Positions 24,684 through 33,497 of a stretch of 64,000 nt of DNA are shown in pieces. Both the position numbers and the translations under genes were made by a program. Each line of letters starts with the position of its first letter. Within the stretch, counting starts at the first letter, position 1. The stretch covers positions 24,604 to 88,603 of the forward strand of contig CAYFXV010000002.1 of assembly GCA_964347265.1 (NCBI GenBank), written 5' to 3'. Below the pieces are notes generated by a model. The model ran no database searches, was not told where the DNA came from, and was given only the letters and a program-made list of their open reading frames with translations. This DNA comes from CS1-C013 sp964347265. Its GTDB lineage: Archaea; Aenigmatarchaeota; Aenigmatarchaeia; Aenigmatarchaeales; Aenigmatarchaeaceae.

Positions 24684-27392
24684 ATGATGAAGAAAAAACA
24701 CTTAAGCAATTCGACTCACTCACAAACCGTTGAAGATGTGCTGGAGAAATTATCTTCTGATATAAATGGGCTTTCAGAAAAAGAGGCAAAAAATCGCTTA
24801 GAACAATTCGGTGTTAATGAAATACCTGAAAAGAAGGGTCGACACCCTGTTTTAATTTTTCTTAAACAATTTCATAGCATTTTGATTTATATTCTTATTA
24901 TTGCTGCTGTTATTTCATTTTTCTCTGGTGATTTAATTGATGTTTACATAATTGTTGGTGTTATTTTAATTAATGCCATAATAGGATTTGTGCAGGAGCA
25001 TAAGGCTGATCTATCAATTCAAGCATTAAAAAAGATGATTGTACTTCATGCAAAGGTTTATCGAGAAGGAGAATTATTACAAATAGCTGCAAGGGAATTG
25101 GTGCCTGGTGACATTATTTTATTAGAGGAAGGAGATAGAGTTCCAGCAGATGCAAGACTTTTTGAAATAAAAATTTTTAGAACTGTAGAAGCATCTTTGA
25201 CAGGCGAATCACTTCCTGTTGATAAAGATATTAAAATATTACCTGAGAAAACCGCTTTGGCTGATTGTAAAAATATGGTATGGATGGGGACTTTTGTTGC
25301 AAGGGGACAGGCTAAAGCAGTTGTTACTGCAACAGGTATTAGCACAGCATTTGGTAAAATAGCTCAAGACATAGAAAAAATAAAAAGAGTAAAGGGGCAT
25401 TTTAAAGAAAAGACAGACAAGCTGGCAAAGCAAATGGGTATTATTGCAGCTATCGGTTCATCAGTAACATTTATTGTCGGTTTCTTTATTAGAGGGTTTG
25501 AGTTTTTAGAAATATTTCTTTTTACCTTGGCTTCTCTTGTTTCTGGAATTCCAGAAGGTTTGCCTGCAGTACTAATAATTGTGCTTGCTATTGGTGCATA
25601 TAAAATGGCAAAGAGAAATGCCATTATTAGAACATTGCCATCAACAGAAACACTTGGTGTAGTAACAGTTATTATAACAGACAAGACAGGAACACTTACG
25701 GAAAATACTATGAATGTAGAGAAAATAATTTTGCTGGGTGAAGCTGAGATTGCAGTATCTGGAAAAGGGTGGGTTTCCTCTGGAAGTTTTTTCCAAGAAG
25801 AAAAAATTATTCATCCCTTAGAGAATCCTTCTTTAACAAAACTTCTCGAGATTGCTGCTATTTCCAGTGATGCTGAGCTTTTAAGAGAAAAAGATCGCTA
25901 TGAAGTTATCGGAGACCCAACTGAAGCTGCCCTTACTGTCTTAGCAGAAAAAGCAGGGTTGAAAAAAGAAAAGATATTAGAGAAAGTGAAAGAAATAGAT
26001 GAATTACCCTTTAGTCGAGAATTAAAATGTGAAGCCTCTCTTTTAATTTTTCCAGAAAAATCTAAAAGGAAAGAAATTTATGTTGTTGGTGCTCCTGAGG
26101 TTGTTCTTAATCATTCCATACATGTTTTTGAAAACAATAAGCGTAAAAAAATAACTCAAAAACAACGCAAAGATATTTCAGCTCAAATAGAACATTTAAC
26201 AAAAAAAGCAATGAGAGTGCTTGCTTTAGCCTATAAAGAAGTGCCACATCATATAGATGACTTATCAGAAGATTTAATTAGTAAACTTGTTTTTGTTGGT
26301 ATTGTTGGTATGAAGGACCCTCCGAGACCAGAAGTAAAAGAAGCAATTGCCAAAGCCAAGAAAGCTGGCATCCGAGTTGTTATGACAACAGGAGATCATA
26401 AAGGTACAGCTGTTTCAATTGCCAAAGAAATTGGTCTCATTGGCAAAAAAACAAAAAGCAAATACCCTGAAGCTCTTACAGAACAGGAATTATTAGATTT
26501 ATCAGAAAAAGAATTTGAAGATGTAATAAAGAATGTTTCTGTTTTTGCTCGCTTAACACCAAACATGAAGTTAAGAATTGCTGAAACATTGCAAAAACAA
26601 GGTCATATTGTGGCAATGACTGGTGACGGAGTTAATGACGCACCAGCTTTGAAAAAAGCTGATGTAGGAATAGCAATGGGTATAATCGGTACTGATGTGG
26701 CTAGAGAGTCTAGTGAAATTGTGCTTGCTGATGATAATTTTGCTTCTATTGTTAATGCAATAGAAGAAGGGAGGATTGTTTTTAAAAATACTCGTCAGGC
26801 AAGCTCTTTTCTTATCACCACCAATTTTGCAGAAGATGTAACTATTATAAGTACATTACTTCTTGGTTTGCATTTACCTTTGTTACCTACCCAGATACTG
26901 TGGCTCAACTTGGTTACAGATGGTGTTTCTGATATTGCTTTAGCTGCTGAACCAGGTCATGGAGATGTTTTAGAAGAGCCACCACAAAAAGCCAAAGAGG
27001 GTATTTTGTCAAAAGAAATGATACCATTTATAGTTTTAATGGCTTGCATTATGGTCATTTTTACACTATTTATTTTTAATACTTATTTACCACAAGGAAT
27101 AAAAAAAGCTCGAACAGTAGCCTTTGTTGTCATGGCGTTTACTCAGCTCTTTAATGTTCTGAATATGCGTTCGCTTAGAAAATCTATTTTCAAGATAGGG
27201 TTTTTTACCAATAAATATGTTATCGTGTCTCTTTTAGTTTCAATTATTCTTTTGGTTATGGTAATCTTTATACCTTTTTTCCAAAACATGTTCCAATTTG
27301 TTTCATTGAGTTTAGTGGAATTATTATTAATATTCACTCTTTCATCTATGGTTTTTTGGTTTGGTGAGTTGTATAAGTTTATAAAGAAATGA
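24684..27392 (+). CDS. Second P-type cation ATPase, probably horizontally acquired
   Basis: A 902-residue P2-type ATPase with TGES, PEGLP, DKTGTLT near residue 332, GDPTEAAL, TGDHKGTA and GDGVNDAPALKKADVG. M5 (NFAED) and M6 (NLVTDGVSDIALAAEP) keep the N, E, T and D residues of calcium sites, though M6 departs from the pump upstream. About a dozen arginines use CGN codons, while surrounding genes use AGA or AGG almost only. This points to recent transfer. Ca2+ is the likeliest substrate; Mn2+ or Na+ are possible. Confidence 0.92.
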   Translation: MMKKKHLSNSTHSQTVEDVLEKLSSDINGLSEKEAKNRLEQFGVNEIPEKKGRHPVLIFLKQFHSILIYILIIAAVISFFSGDLIDVYIIVGVILINAIIGFVQEHKADLSIQALKKMIVLHAKVYREGELLQIAARELVPGDIILLEEGDRVPADARLFEIKIFRTVEASLTGESLPVDKDIKILPEKTALADCKNMVWMGTFVARGQAKAVVTATGISTAFGKIAQDIEKIKRVKGHFKEKTDKLAKQMGIIAAIGSSVTFIVGFFIRGFEFLEIFLFTLASLVSGIPEGLPAVLIIVLAIGAYKMAKRNAIIRTLPSTETLGVVTVIITDKTGTLTENTMNVEKIILLGEAEIAVSGKGWVSSGSFFQEEKIIHPLENPSLTKLLEIAAISSDAELLREKDRYEVIGDPTEAALTVLAEKAGLKKEKILEKVKEIDELPFSRELKCEASLLIFPEKSKRKEIYVVGAPEVVLNHSIHVFENNKRKKITQKQRKDISAQIEHLTKKAMRVLALAYKEVPHHIDDLSEDLISKLVFVGIVGMKDPPRPEVKEAIAKAKKAGIRVVMTTGDHKGTAVSIAKEIGLIGKKTKSKYPEALTEQELLDLSEKEFEDVIKNVSVFARLTPNMKLRIAETLQKQGHIVAMTGDGVNDAPALKKADVGIAMGIIGTDVARESSEIVLADDNFASIVNAIEEGRIVFKNTRQASSFLITTNFAEDVTIISTLLLGLHLPLLPTQILWLNLVTDGVSDIALAAEPGHGDVLEEPPQKAKEGILSKEMIPFIVLMACIMVIFTLFIFNTYLPQGIKKARTVAFVVMAFTQLFNVLNMRSLRKSIFKIGFFTNKYVIVSLLVSIILLVMVIFIPFFQNMFQFVSLSLVELLLIFTLSSMVFWFGELYKFIKK

Positions 27393-27474
27393 ATTATACA
27401 AAACCCAATAAAGACTTTATTAGTATATTAACAAGATAGTTAATAATAAGAACCGGTTGCTATAAAATAAGAAT

Positions 27475-28356
27475 ATGATACAGAGTTTTTTTACAATTTT
27501 AATTTCAATAATAGGAATTTCAACATCAATATTTTCATTTTTTTATGAAAGAAAGAATTTAATTTCAATTTTACTTCTGATATTTTTTTCTTTTTTCTCA
27601 TTATTATATTGGCAATTATCTATTTTGATTTTATTAGCTCTCTTATTTTATAATAAACTAGAATTAACAACATTTATAACAATTAACATGTTTACAGCAG
27701 TTCTTCTTTCTTGGTTCTTTTTGAATTTATTTCTAATAAACTCTCCATTTTATTTACTCATAGGCTTGTTATCTCTTTTAGTTTTATGTGCATTAGCAAT
27801 TTTTGGTATTTTTGAGAGAAAATTAAAAAAATACTTGTTAATATCTAATGCAATTCAGATTTTGTTTGTTGTAACTGATTTATCAATTGTAAAATTGTTT
27901 GGTGAATTTGGACCATTGATCACAATTCAGATTTTCAATTATACATTTGCTGGTTTAGCTTTCTTTTTAACAATTGGCATATTCGGTAGAGGAAAAAATT
28001 ATGTTTATGAATTAGAGGGCTCCTATTTTGCTAACAGATGGAATGATATTTTTGCAACAATAGCCTGTTTATCATTAGCAGGCTTACCAGCTTTTAACAT
28101 GTTTGTTTCAGAATGGTTGTTGTTTACTAAAAGTTTTTTAATAACTCCTGTTATAACAATACTTGGAGTTTTCGCAGCCTTATTATTATTTATAATGTAT
28201 TACAAAGTTGTTTATTTTTTATTAATTGGAAAAAGTAGACAAAAACACATACCCAAAGAAATTACAATTCTAAATGGGGTATTAGCTGCTGTTTGTATTG
28301 TTTTAGGATTTCTTCCACAGTTACAATTAGAAATATTGTCTAGAGTGATAATATGA
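27475..28356 (+). CDS. Shortened antiporter-like (NuoN/EchA-type) hydrogenase subunit
   Basis: A 293-residue protein of about nine or ten helices, against about 480-640 residues and 14 or more helices for normal antiporter-like subunits of complex I or Ech. Recognisable landmarks are LLISNAIQILFVV (120-132), FNYTFAGLAFF (154-164) and SLAGLPAFNMFVSEW (200-214). In canonical proteins the second reads N-H-x-x-x-K and the third has K after GF-x-x. Here the H is Y156, the K is G160, and the third K is E213. It is ATGA-coupled to the next gene in the hydrogenase operon. It is probably the membrane anchor and proton-pathway subunit, perhaps with lost pumping. Confidence 0.75.
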   Translation: MIQSFFTILISIIGISTSIFSFFYERKNLISILLLIFFSFFSLLYWQLSILILLALLFYNKLELTTFITINMFTAVLLSWFFLNLFLINSPFYLLIGLLSLLVLCALAIFGIFERKLKKYLLISNAIQILFVVTDLSIVKLFGEFGPLITIQIFNYTFAGLAFFLTIGIFGRGKNYVYELEGSYFANRWNDIFATIACLSLAGLPAFNMFVSEWLLFTKSFLITPVITILGVFAALLLFIMYYKVVYFLLIGKSRQKHIPKEITILNGVLAAVCIVLGFLPQLQLEILSRVII

Positions 28357-28523
28357 AAAAGAAAAAAGTAAAACATGTTTTAGATCTTTACATAGGAGGA
28401 GAAAGAGACAACCCAGATGATTTATCACCAGAGGCGTATGGACATTTTTTCAATAAAAAATGGATTTGGATCACTTTTATTGTTCTAGTTATCATGTTGT
28501 TAATAGCAGGTGTTATATTATGA
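28353..28523 (+). CDS. Small membrane subunit in hydrogenase operon
   Basis: A 56-residue gene overlapping both neighbours by ATGA. It has a basic start (MKKKKVKHVLDLYIGGERDN), an acidic middle and one C-terminal transmembrane helix (WIWITFIVLVIMLLIAGVIL). The YIGGE element resembles the Y-x-x-GE motif at the C-terminus of antiporter-like subunits, so this may be a split-off tail of the preceding protein. It is too small for standard gene finders. Confidence 0.65.
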   Translation: MKKKKVKHVLDLYIGGERDNPDDLSPEAYGHFFNKKWIWITFIVLVIMLLIAGVIL

Positions 28524-28951
28524 AAAAATCACCATGGATTTGTAATTACGATGTTGGAGGTTGCAATGGCTGTATACTAGAAATAGCAGCATTGTTAACT
28601 CCTAGGTATGACATTGAAAGATTTGGTTGTCTTTTAAGAGCAAGTGCAAGACATGCAGATATACTTTTGGTTAGTGGAATAGTTAATAGACAAAACAAAG
28701 AGAGATTAAAAACAATTTACAATCAAATGGCAAAGAACAAAAAAGTAATTGCAATTGGTTCTTGTTCAATAACAGGAGGACCATTCAAAAAAGCATACAA
28801 TTTTGCAGGTCCTACAGATAAAGTAATTCCTGTTGATATGTTTGTTCCTGGTTGTCCTCCAAGGCCAGAAGCAATTATGTATGCTGTATTAAAACTTTTA
28901 GGTAGGTTAGATGAAAAATCTAAAACAAGAGATAAAAAAACTAGAAGATAA
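28520..28951 (+). CDS. [NiFe]-hydrogenase small subunit (NuoB/EchC-like)
   Basis: A 143-residue protein carrying the four cysteines of the proximal [4Fe-4S] cluster: C15 and C18 (GGCNGC), C82 (IGSCSITGG) and C112 (VPGCPPRPE). It has no signal peptide, as in cytoplasm-facing group 4 enzymes. It passes electrons between the ferredoxin-like subunit and the NiFe centre. The ATG at 28520 overlaps the previous stop (ATGA) and is preferred over an upstream ATG that would overlap the previous gene by 64 bases. Confidence 0.93.
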   Translation: MKKSPWICNYDVGGCNGCILEIAALLTPRYDIERFGCLLRASARHADILLVSGIVNRQNKERLKTIYNQMAKNKKVIAIGSCSITGGPFKKAYNFAGPTDKVIPVDMFVPGCPPRPEAIMYAVLKLLGRLDEKSKTRDKKTRR

Positions 28952-29240
28952 GAGATTAATAGCAATTGTTTGTAAGGATGAAGGAGATTTTACTCTAAAT
29001 TACTATTTTGATGACATAGGAAAAATAATTGTTTTAAAATTTAAAGTTCCAAAGAAAAAACCATTTCTTGAAAGCATAGTAGATGTTTTTCCAAATGCAG
29101 ATTATTATGAAAGAGAAATTCATGATTTTTTTGGTGTTGAATTCGAAGGAAATCCCGAATTACATTTGAAATTGTTCTTACCAGACGATTGGAACAAAAA
29201 ACCACCATTACTAAAGAAAAAAGGTAGAAAAAATGCATGA
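28911..29240 (+). CDS. Hydrogenase NuoC/EchD-like subunit
   Basis: A 109-residue member of the 30-kDa complex I subunit family. The signature is near residues 60-95: FPNADYYEREIHDFFGVEFEGNPEL, then LFLPDDW and PPL. It lacks the longer N-terminal extension of complex I NuoC, as EchD does. It overlaps the small subunit gene by 41 bases and the large subunit gene by 8. Confidence 0.9.
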   Translation: MKNLKQEIKKLEDKRLIAIVCKDEGDFTLNYYFDDIGKIIVLKFKVPKKKPFLESIVDVFPNADYYEREIHDFFGVEFEGNPELHLKLFLPDDWNKKPPLLKKKGRKNA

Positions 29241-30390
29241 TTATACTATACCAATAGGCCCACAACATCCAGCTTTGAAAGAACCAATGTGTATAAGGGT
29301 TAGTTTAGATGGGAATTATATTCAAGATGTTAATATTAGAATGGGTTATACCCACAAAGGTATAGAAAAAATTTTAGAAGGAAAAAACCCTGACTCAGCT
29401 TTATACTTAACTCAAAGAATATGTGGAATCTGTTCTGCTGCTCATGAAAATGCATACTGTAGAACAGTTGAAAATATTTTGAGGTTTAAACTCAGTGAAA
29501 AAGTTAAGTTAATAAGAGCTTTAATGATGGAACTGGAAAGATTACACAGCCATGTTCTCTGGTTAGGATTAATAGCTCATGACATAGGTTATGAAACTTT
29601 ATTCATGTATTTCTGGAGAGAAAGGGAAAAGGTAATTGATATTTTTGAAAAATTAACAGGAGGAAGAGTTCATCATAATTTTAATAAATTGAAAACAGTT
29701 AGATATGATTTTGATTTAAAAGAAAAACCATTCATATTGAAAAATTTAGAAAGTCTTAGAAAAAGAGTAGAATCCTATGTACATGATATTGAAAAAGATA
29801 ATGTAATAGTTTCTAGATTAAAAGGAGTAGGAGTAATAACAAAAGAAGATGCAAAAAGATACTGCATAGTTGGTCCAAATGCTAGAGCAAGTGGAGTAGA
29901 GTCCGACATAAGAAAATTAGACCCGCCTTATAAGATATACAAAAAATTTAATTTTAATGAGATAATAGAAGATGAAGGCGATTCTCTAGCAAGAGCTATT
30001 GTTAGATTAAAAGAAATTTCAGAATCAATAAGAATAATAAAACAGATTTTAAGATTAATGCCTAAAAAACCTATACCAAAGTTCACATTAACACAAATTC
30101 CGAACGGAGAAGCTGTTGGAAGGGTTGAGGCTCCAAGAGGAGAATTATTTTATTATCTTAAGTTTAAAGACAATAAAATTGAAAGAGCTAAAATGAGAAC
30201 TCCGACCTTTGCATCATTAAAGGTAGTTGAAAAAATCTTGTTAAAAAGAGAAATAGGAGACATACCAGTTGTAGTAGGATCTCTAGATCCTTGTTTCAGT
30301 TGTTTAGAAAGAGTAATGGTAGTAAAAAATGGAAAAACAGAAATTTTAAATGAAGCCCAATTTAGGAGGAAGTATACATGTATGAAATAA
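29233..30390 (+). CDS. [NiFe]-hydrogenase large subunit, group 4 (EchE-like)
   Basis: A 385-residue catalytic subunit. It keeps both NiFe-binding cysteine pairs: RICGIC (C64, C67, then H71) and DPCFSC (C354, C357). Complex I NuoD and F420H2 dehydrogenase homologs have lost these, so this is a true hydrogenase. After R360 there are 25 more residues, the expected extension removed by a HycI-type protease once nickel is in place; such a protease gene lies at 33475. The reaction is 2H+ + 2e- to H2, probably with ferredoxin. The first residues (YTIPIGPQHPALKEP) are typical. Confidence 0.95.
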   Translation: MHDYTIPIGPQHPALKEPMCIRVSLDGNYIQDVNIRMGYTHKGIEKILEGKNPDSALYLTQRICGICSAAHENAYCRTVENILRFKLSEKVKLIRALMMELERLHSHVLWLGLIAHDIGYETLFMYFWREREKVIDIFEKLTGGRVHHNFNKLKTVRYDFDLKEKPFILKNLESLRKRVESYVHDIEKDNVIVSRLKGVGVITKEDAKRYCIVGPNARASGVESDIRKLDPPYKIYKKFNFNEIIEDEGDSLARAIVRLKEISESIRIIKQILRLMPKKPIPKFTLTQIPNGEAVGRVEAPRGELFYYLKFKDNKIERAKMRTPTFASLKVVEKILLKREIGDIPVVVGSLDPCFSCLERVMVVKNGKTEILNEAQFRRKYTCMK

Positions 30391-31226
30391 TTTTCTTTTT
30401 ATTAATTCCATTTATTGCAATGTTTTATGAAGGATTGCATAGAAAAATAAATGCTAGATTACAAAACAGAATCGGTCCACCAATAATCCAGCCTTTTTAT
30501 GATATTAAAAAACTTTTTCAAAAAAAGAAATTAAAAAGTCAGAATGACCCTTTCTTTAATTATTCTCCATTATTTTATTTCTTATCTACTTATGCTTTAT
30601 TTTTATTTATCCCATTTTCTATAATTGCTTTTAATTTCGATTTTGTTGTTTTAGTTTATATCACAATTTTATCTAGTGCGTTTTATGTTTTGTCTGGTTT
30701 ATCTTCTGATAATCCTTTTGGAATAGTTGGCTCTATGAGAGAAATGATATTAATGATATGCTATGAAATAGCATTTGTTATAGTTGTTTTTAATTTCATG
30801 ATAGGATCAGACATTTTAACCTTAGCTAATTTCAACTCAACATTTCTTTTATTATCATTCCCAATATCTTCTGCTACTTTAGCTGCTATTTTAGTTGTGG
30901 AACTTCACATAACACCTATGGATACTTCAGAAGCTGCTGCAGAAATAATGAGTGGAAGTGGAACAGAATATAGTGGAAAAGGTCTAGCTTTTTTTGAATT
31001 GGCAACTTATTTGAAGAGATTATTCTTTGTTTTTCTTATGCCAATGCTTTTGTTTGGCAAAGATATAATTATGATTTTGCCTTTAAGCCTGTTGTTTTTA
31101 TTTATTTATTCATTCACTCAAGCAACTACACCACGATATAGGGTTGACCAAGCTTTCAAAGTGTGTTTCTTATTGATGGTGTTGGCATTAATAGAATTCA
31201 TAATAATAATGAGAGGTATTATATGA
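30378..31226 (+). CDS. Hydrogenase membrane subunit (NuoH/EchB-like)
   Basis: A 282-residue, about eight-helix membrane protein of the NuoH/HycD/EchB family. It has RLQNRIGPPIIQPFYDIKKL after the first helix, the SSDNPFGIVGSMREMI loop, the acidic VVELHITPMDTSEA segment and RYRVDQAFK near the end. It links the soluble hydrogenase module to the membrane and forms part of the ion path. It overlaps the large subunit gene by 13 bases. Confidence 0.93.
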   Translation: MYEIIFFLLIPFIAMFYEGLHRKINARLQNRIGPPIIQPFYDIKKLFQKKKLKSQNDPFFNYSPLFYFLSTYALFLFIPFSIIAFNFDFVVLVYITILSSAFYVLSGLSSDNPFGIVGSMREMILMICYEIAFVIVVFNFMIGSDILTLANFNSTFLLLSFPISSATLAAILVVELHITPMDTSEAAAEIMSGSGTEYSGKGLAFFELATYLKRLFFVFLMPMLLFGKDIIMILPLSLLFLFIYSFTQATTPRYRVDQAFKVCFLLMVLALIEFIIIMRGII

Positions 31227-31282
31227 AGATACTTCTATGATTATTAGATATCCTATAACACAGTTTCTATAGATAGTATCTT
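31226..31282 (+). terminator. Candidate hairpin after NuoH-like gene
   Basis: AAGATAC at the stop codon is repeated inverted as GTATCTT 44 bases later and is followed by a short T run. It may end part of the hydrogenase transcript or be a processing signal. The loop is long, so support is weak. Confidence 0.25.
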
Positions 31283-31377
31283 TTCATTAAAATTATGAAA
31301 AGGTTAATTATTTTTCCTAGGTTTTTCATAAAATTATTAAAGGAAAGCTTAATATAAATAAAGATATAGTGAAATTT

Positions 31378-32250
31378 ATGAGGAGATTAATTATTTTTTC
31401 ATTTTTGATTTTTTTACTCATACCTATATTGGTTAAGGCAGACATAGAAACTAATAAAGAAGTTTATAAACCAGGTGAAACAGCACAAATAGAATTTTTC
31501 TATCCTGAAACTTTAAGTAAGGTAGAGATTGATATAATAAGACCAGATGAAGCTTATGAAACATCAAGAACAATGCCCATGGTTAAAATAGCTTCATATC
31601 GTTGGGCATATAATCATAGCTTTAAATATTATGCTATGAATGGAACTTATATTTTAAGTGTAAAAGCTTTTAGTGGAGGGACTGTAATTAATGCAACCAC
31701 GTCAGTTATTAAGTTCAATAAAACCCTTTTTATATTGGCATGGAATGTCTATGCTTATTTGAATAAATATCTTTTCTTACCTTCTGATGAATTGAATTTA
31801 ACGGTTTTAGTAACAGACAGGTTTTCTGATGATGTGAAGCTTGATGTTTTTTACAGAATAGAGGACTCATTAAATAATACTATTAGAAGCAGTTACATTC
31901 ATTTAACAAATATTAATGAGGGTTTCACAGATATTTACAGAATACCTCACAATTATAGTTCTGGAAAATCAAAAATCACAATAAAAATAGTTGATTCCGA
32001 TAGGAGAACCTCAAATTTAAATTTGAGTTTTTTAGTTACTCACCTACCAGAACCAGAAGAAGAGGAAGATGATAATAGTTATGTAATATGGTATTTTTCT
32101 ATTGCTATTGCTATTGTAATAATATTAATAACAATTTTAAGGTATAAAAAAATTAAAAAGAAAGAAAAAGAGGAAAAGAAAGAAAAAGAGGAAAAGAAAG
32201 AAGGTATTTATTACAAGCCAGAAGATGAGTATAGAACAGAATATTATTAA
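31378..32250 (+). CDS. Exported membrane-anchored protein inside hydrogenase locus
   Basis: About 290 residues: a signal helix (residues 4-21, ending VKA), an extracytoplasmic domain rich in beta strands (VYKPGETAQIEFFYPE..., an Ig-like pattern) with several N-x-S/T sites, a C-terminal helix (WYFSIAIAIVIILITIL) and a charged cytoplasmic tail repeating KEKEEKK. A TATA-like element (AATATAAATA) at about 31350 places the RNA start near the ATG at 31378, so a leaderless mRNA is likely. It splits the hydrogenase genes but no such subunit is known in Ech complexes. Function unknown. Confidence 0.65.
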   Translation: MRRLIIFSFLIFLLIPILVKADIETNKEVYKPGETAQIEFFYPETLSKVEIDIIRPDEAYETSRTMPMVKIASYRWAYNHSFKYYAMNGTYILSVKAFSGGTVINATTSVIKFNKTLFILAWNVYAYLNKYLFLPSDELNLTVLVTDRFSDDVKLDVFYRIEDSLNNTIRSSYIHLTNINEGFTDIYRIPHNYSSGKSKITIKIVDSDRRTSNLNLSFLVTHLPEPEEEEDDNSYVIWYFSIAIAIVIILITILRYKKIKKKEKEEKKEKEEKKEGIYYKPEDEYRTEYY

Positions 32251-32284
32251 ATTGTAGTATAGCTAACATAAACAGGAGAATTTT

Positions 32285-32635
32285 ATGAAAAGAGGAATCA
32301 TAGTAAGAGAGGCTTTAAAGAATTTTTTCATAAGACCATTTACAAGAAGATATCCTAAAGTAAAAGTTATACCATTTCCTAGATTTTCAGGAAGAATTCA
32401 TTTTTATTCTAAAAGATGTATAGGTTGCAAACTTTGTGAAAAATATTGTCCTGTTGGAGCTGTTAAGTTTCGTAAAAAAGGAAAAATAGATTTTGACCAA
32501 GGTTTATGTGTATTTTGTAAAATGTGTGAGGATGTCTGTCCCACTAATCCCAAATCAATAAAATTAAGTAATGATTTTGAATATGCTGATAAAAACAAAG
32601 AAAAAGTAAGAAAAAATGTTGTGGTAAATGAATAA
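32285..32635 (+). CDS. Hydrogenase ferredoxin-like subunit (NuoI/EchF-like)
   Basis: A 116-residue protein with two [4Fe-4S] motifs: CIGCKLCEKYCP and CVFCKMCEDVCP. The N-terminal EALKNFFIRPFTRRYP segment is like NuoI, EchF and MbhN. It carries electrons from soluble ferredoxin to the small subunit. It lies downstream of the unrelated membrane protein at 31378 and overlaps the next gene by eight bases. Confidence 0.92.
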   Translation: MKRGIIVREALKNFFIRPFTRRYPKVKVIPFPRFSGRIHFYSKRCIGCKLCEKYCPVGAVKFRKKGKIDFDQGLCVFCKMCEDVCPTNPKSIKLSNDFEYADKNKEKVRKNVVVNE

Positions 32636-33497
32636 AGAAAATATTGGAACTTTATTTGCTATAATAACTGCTTTGATCAGTGGTCTTGCTTTTGTTGCTA
32701 ACAAGTTCTTTCTTGTTTCATTGGACCCAACATTATTCACTTCATTAAGAACTTTTTTCGTTGGCATTGGTTTCTTTTTAATTTCATTTTTTAAAAACAA
32801 ATTAAGCTTCAAGAATTTTAATAAAGTTTCTTGGAAAATTCTTTTATCAATAGGTTTTGTTGCTGGTTTCGCTTTCTTAACTTTTTTCAATGGATTAAAA
32901 TTAACAACTGCAGGAAGGGCAGCCTTTCTACATAAACTCTTACCTCTGTTTATCACAGTTTTTGCTTTTACTTTTTTAAAAGAAAAGATAAAAAGAATAC
33001 AAGTTTATGCAATGATAGTAATGATTAGTGGAACATATTTCATATCCTTTAGTGCAATAACTTTTGACATTGCTGTTGGAGATTTTTTAGTTATTATTGC
33101 AACAATTCTTTTTGCAGTTGAAAACATTATATCAAAATATGCAATGATAAAGAAGGAATCAAATTTTGTTGTTTCTTTTTGCAGAATGTTTTTTGCATCA
33201 ATTATTCTGTTTTCTATTGTTTTGATGATTGGAAGCTTTAATCAGTTGTTGTTGATAACACATGAGCAAGTTCTTTATATTGGAATTTCGGTATCAATTC
33301 TGTTTTTGTATGTATTTTTCTGGTACTATTCAATATCTTTAATAAAAATATCTAAGGCCTCTACTTTACTTTTACTATCTCCACCCATTTCATTGTTTTT
33401 ATCTTATTTGTTTTTAGAAGAAACTATACTTCCGTTACAAATTATAGGATCTATTTTAATTTTGATTGGAGCATTCACTGTTTCAAAAATAAAGTAA
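32628..33497 (+). CDS. EamA/DMT family transporter
   Basis: A 289-residue protein with ten hydrophobic helices in two EamA repeats of five. The first (IITALISGLAFVANKF...) and second (VIIATILFAVENIISKYAM...) show the usual repeated pattern. The family exports or imports small metabolites, so the substrate cannot be predicted. It follows the hydrogenase ferredoxin subunit with an overlap, so it is co-transcribed, but a functional link is unclear. Confidence 0.88.
   Translation: MNKENIGTLFAIITALISGLAFVANKFFLVSLDPTLFTSLRTFFVGIGFFLISFFKNKLSFKNFNKVSWKILLSIGFVAGFAFLTFFNGLKLTTAGRAAFLHKLLPLFITVFAFTFLKEKIKRIQVYAMIVMISGTYFISFSAITFDIAVGDFLVIIATILFAVENIISKYAMIKKESNFVVSFCRMFFASIILFSIVLMIGSFNQLLLITHEQVLYIGISVSILFLYVFFWYYSISLIKISKASTLLLLSPPISLFLSYLFLEETILPLQIIGSILILIGAFTVSKIK

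Noticed and set aside
32160..32205. Short tandem repeat of AAAGAAAAAGAGG type
   Set aside because: It encodes the charged KEKEEKK tail of the membrane-anchored protein in frame, so it is a coding low-complexity stretch and not a separate repeat element.
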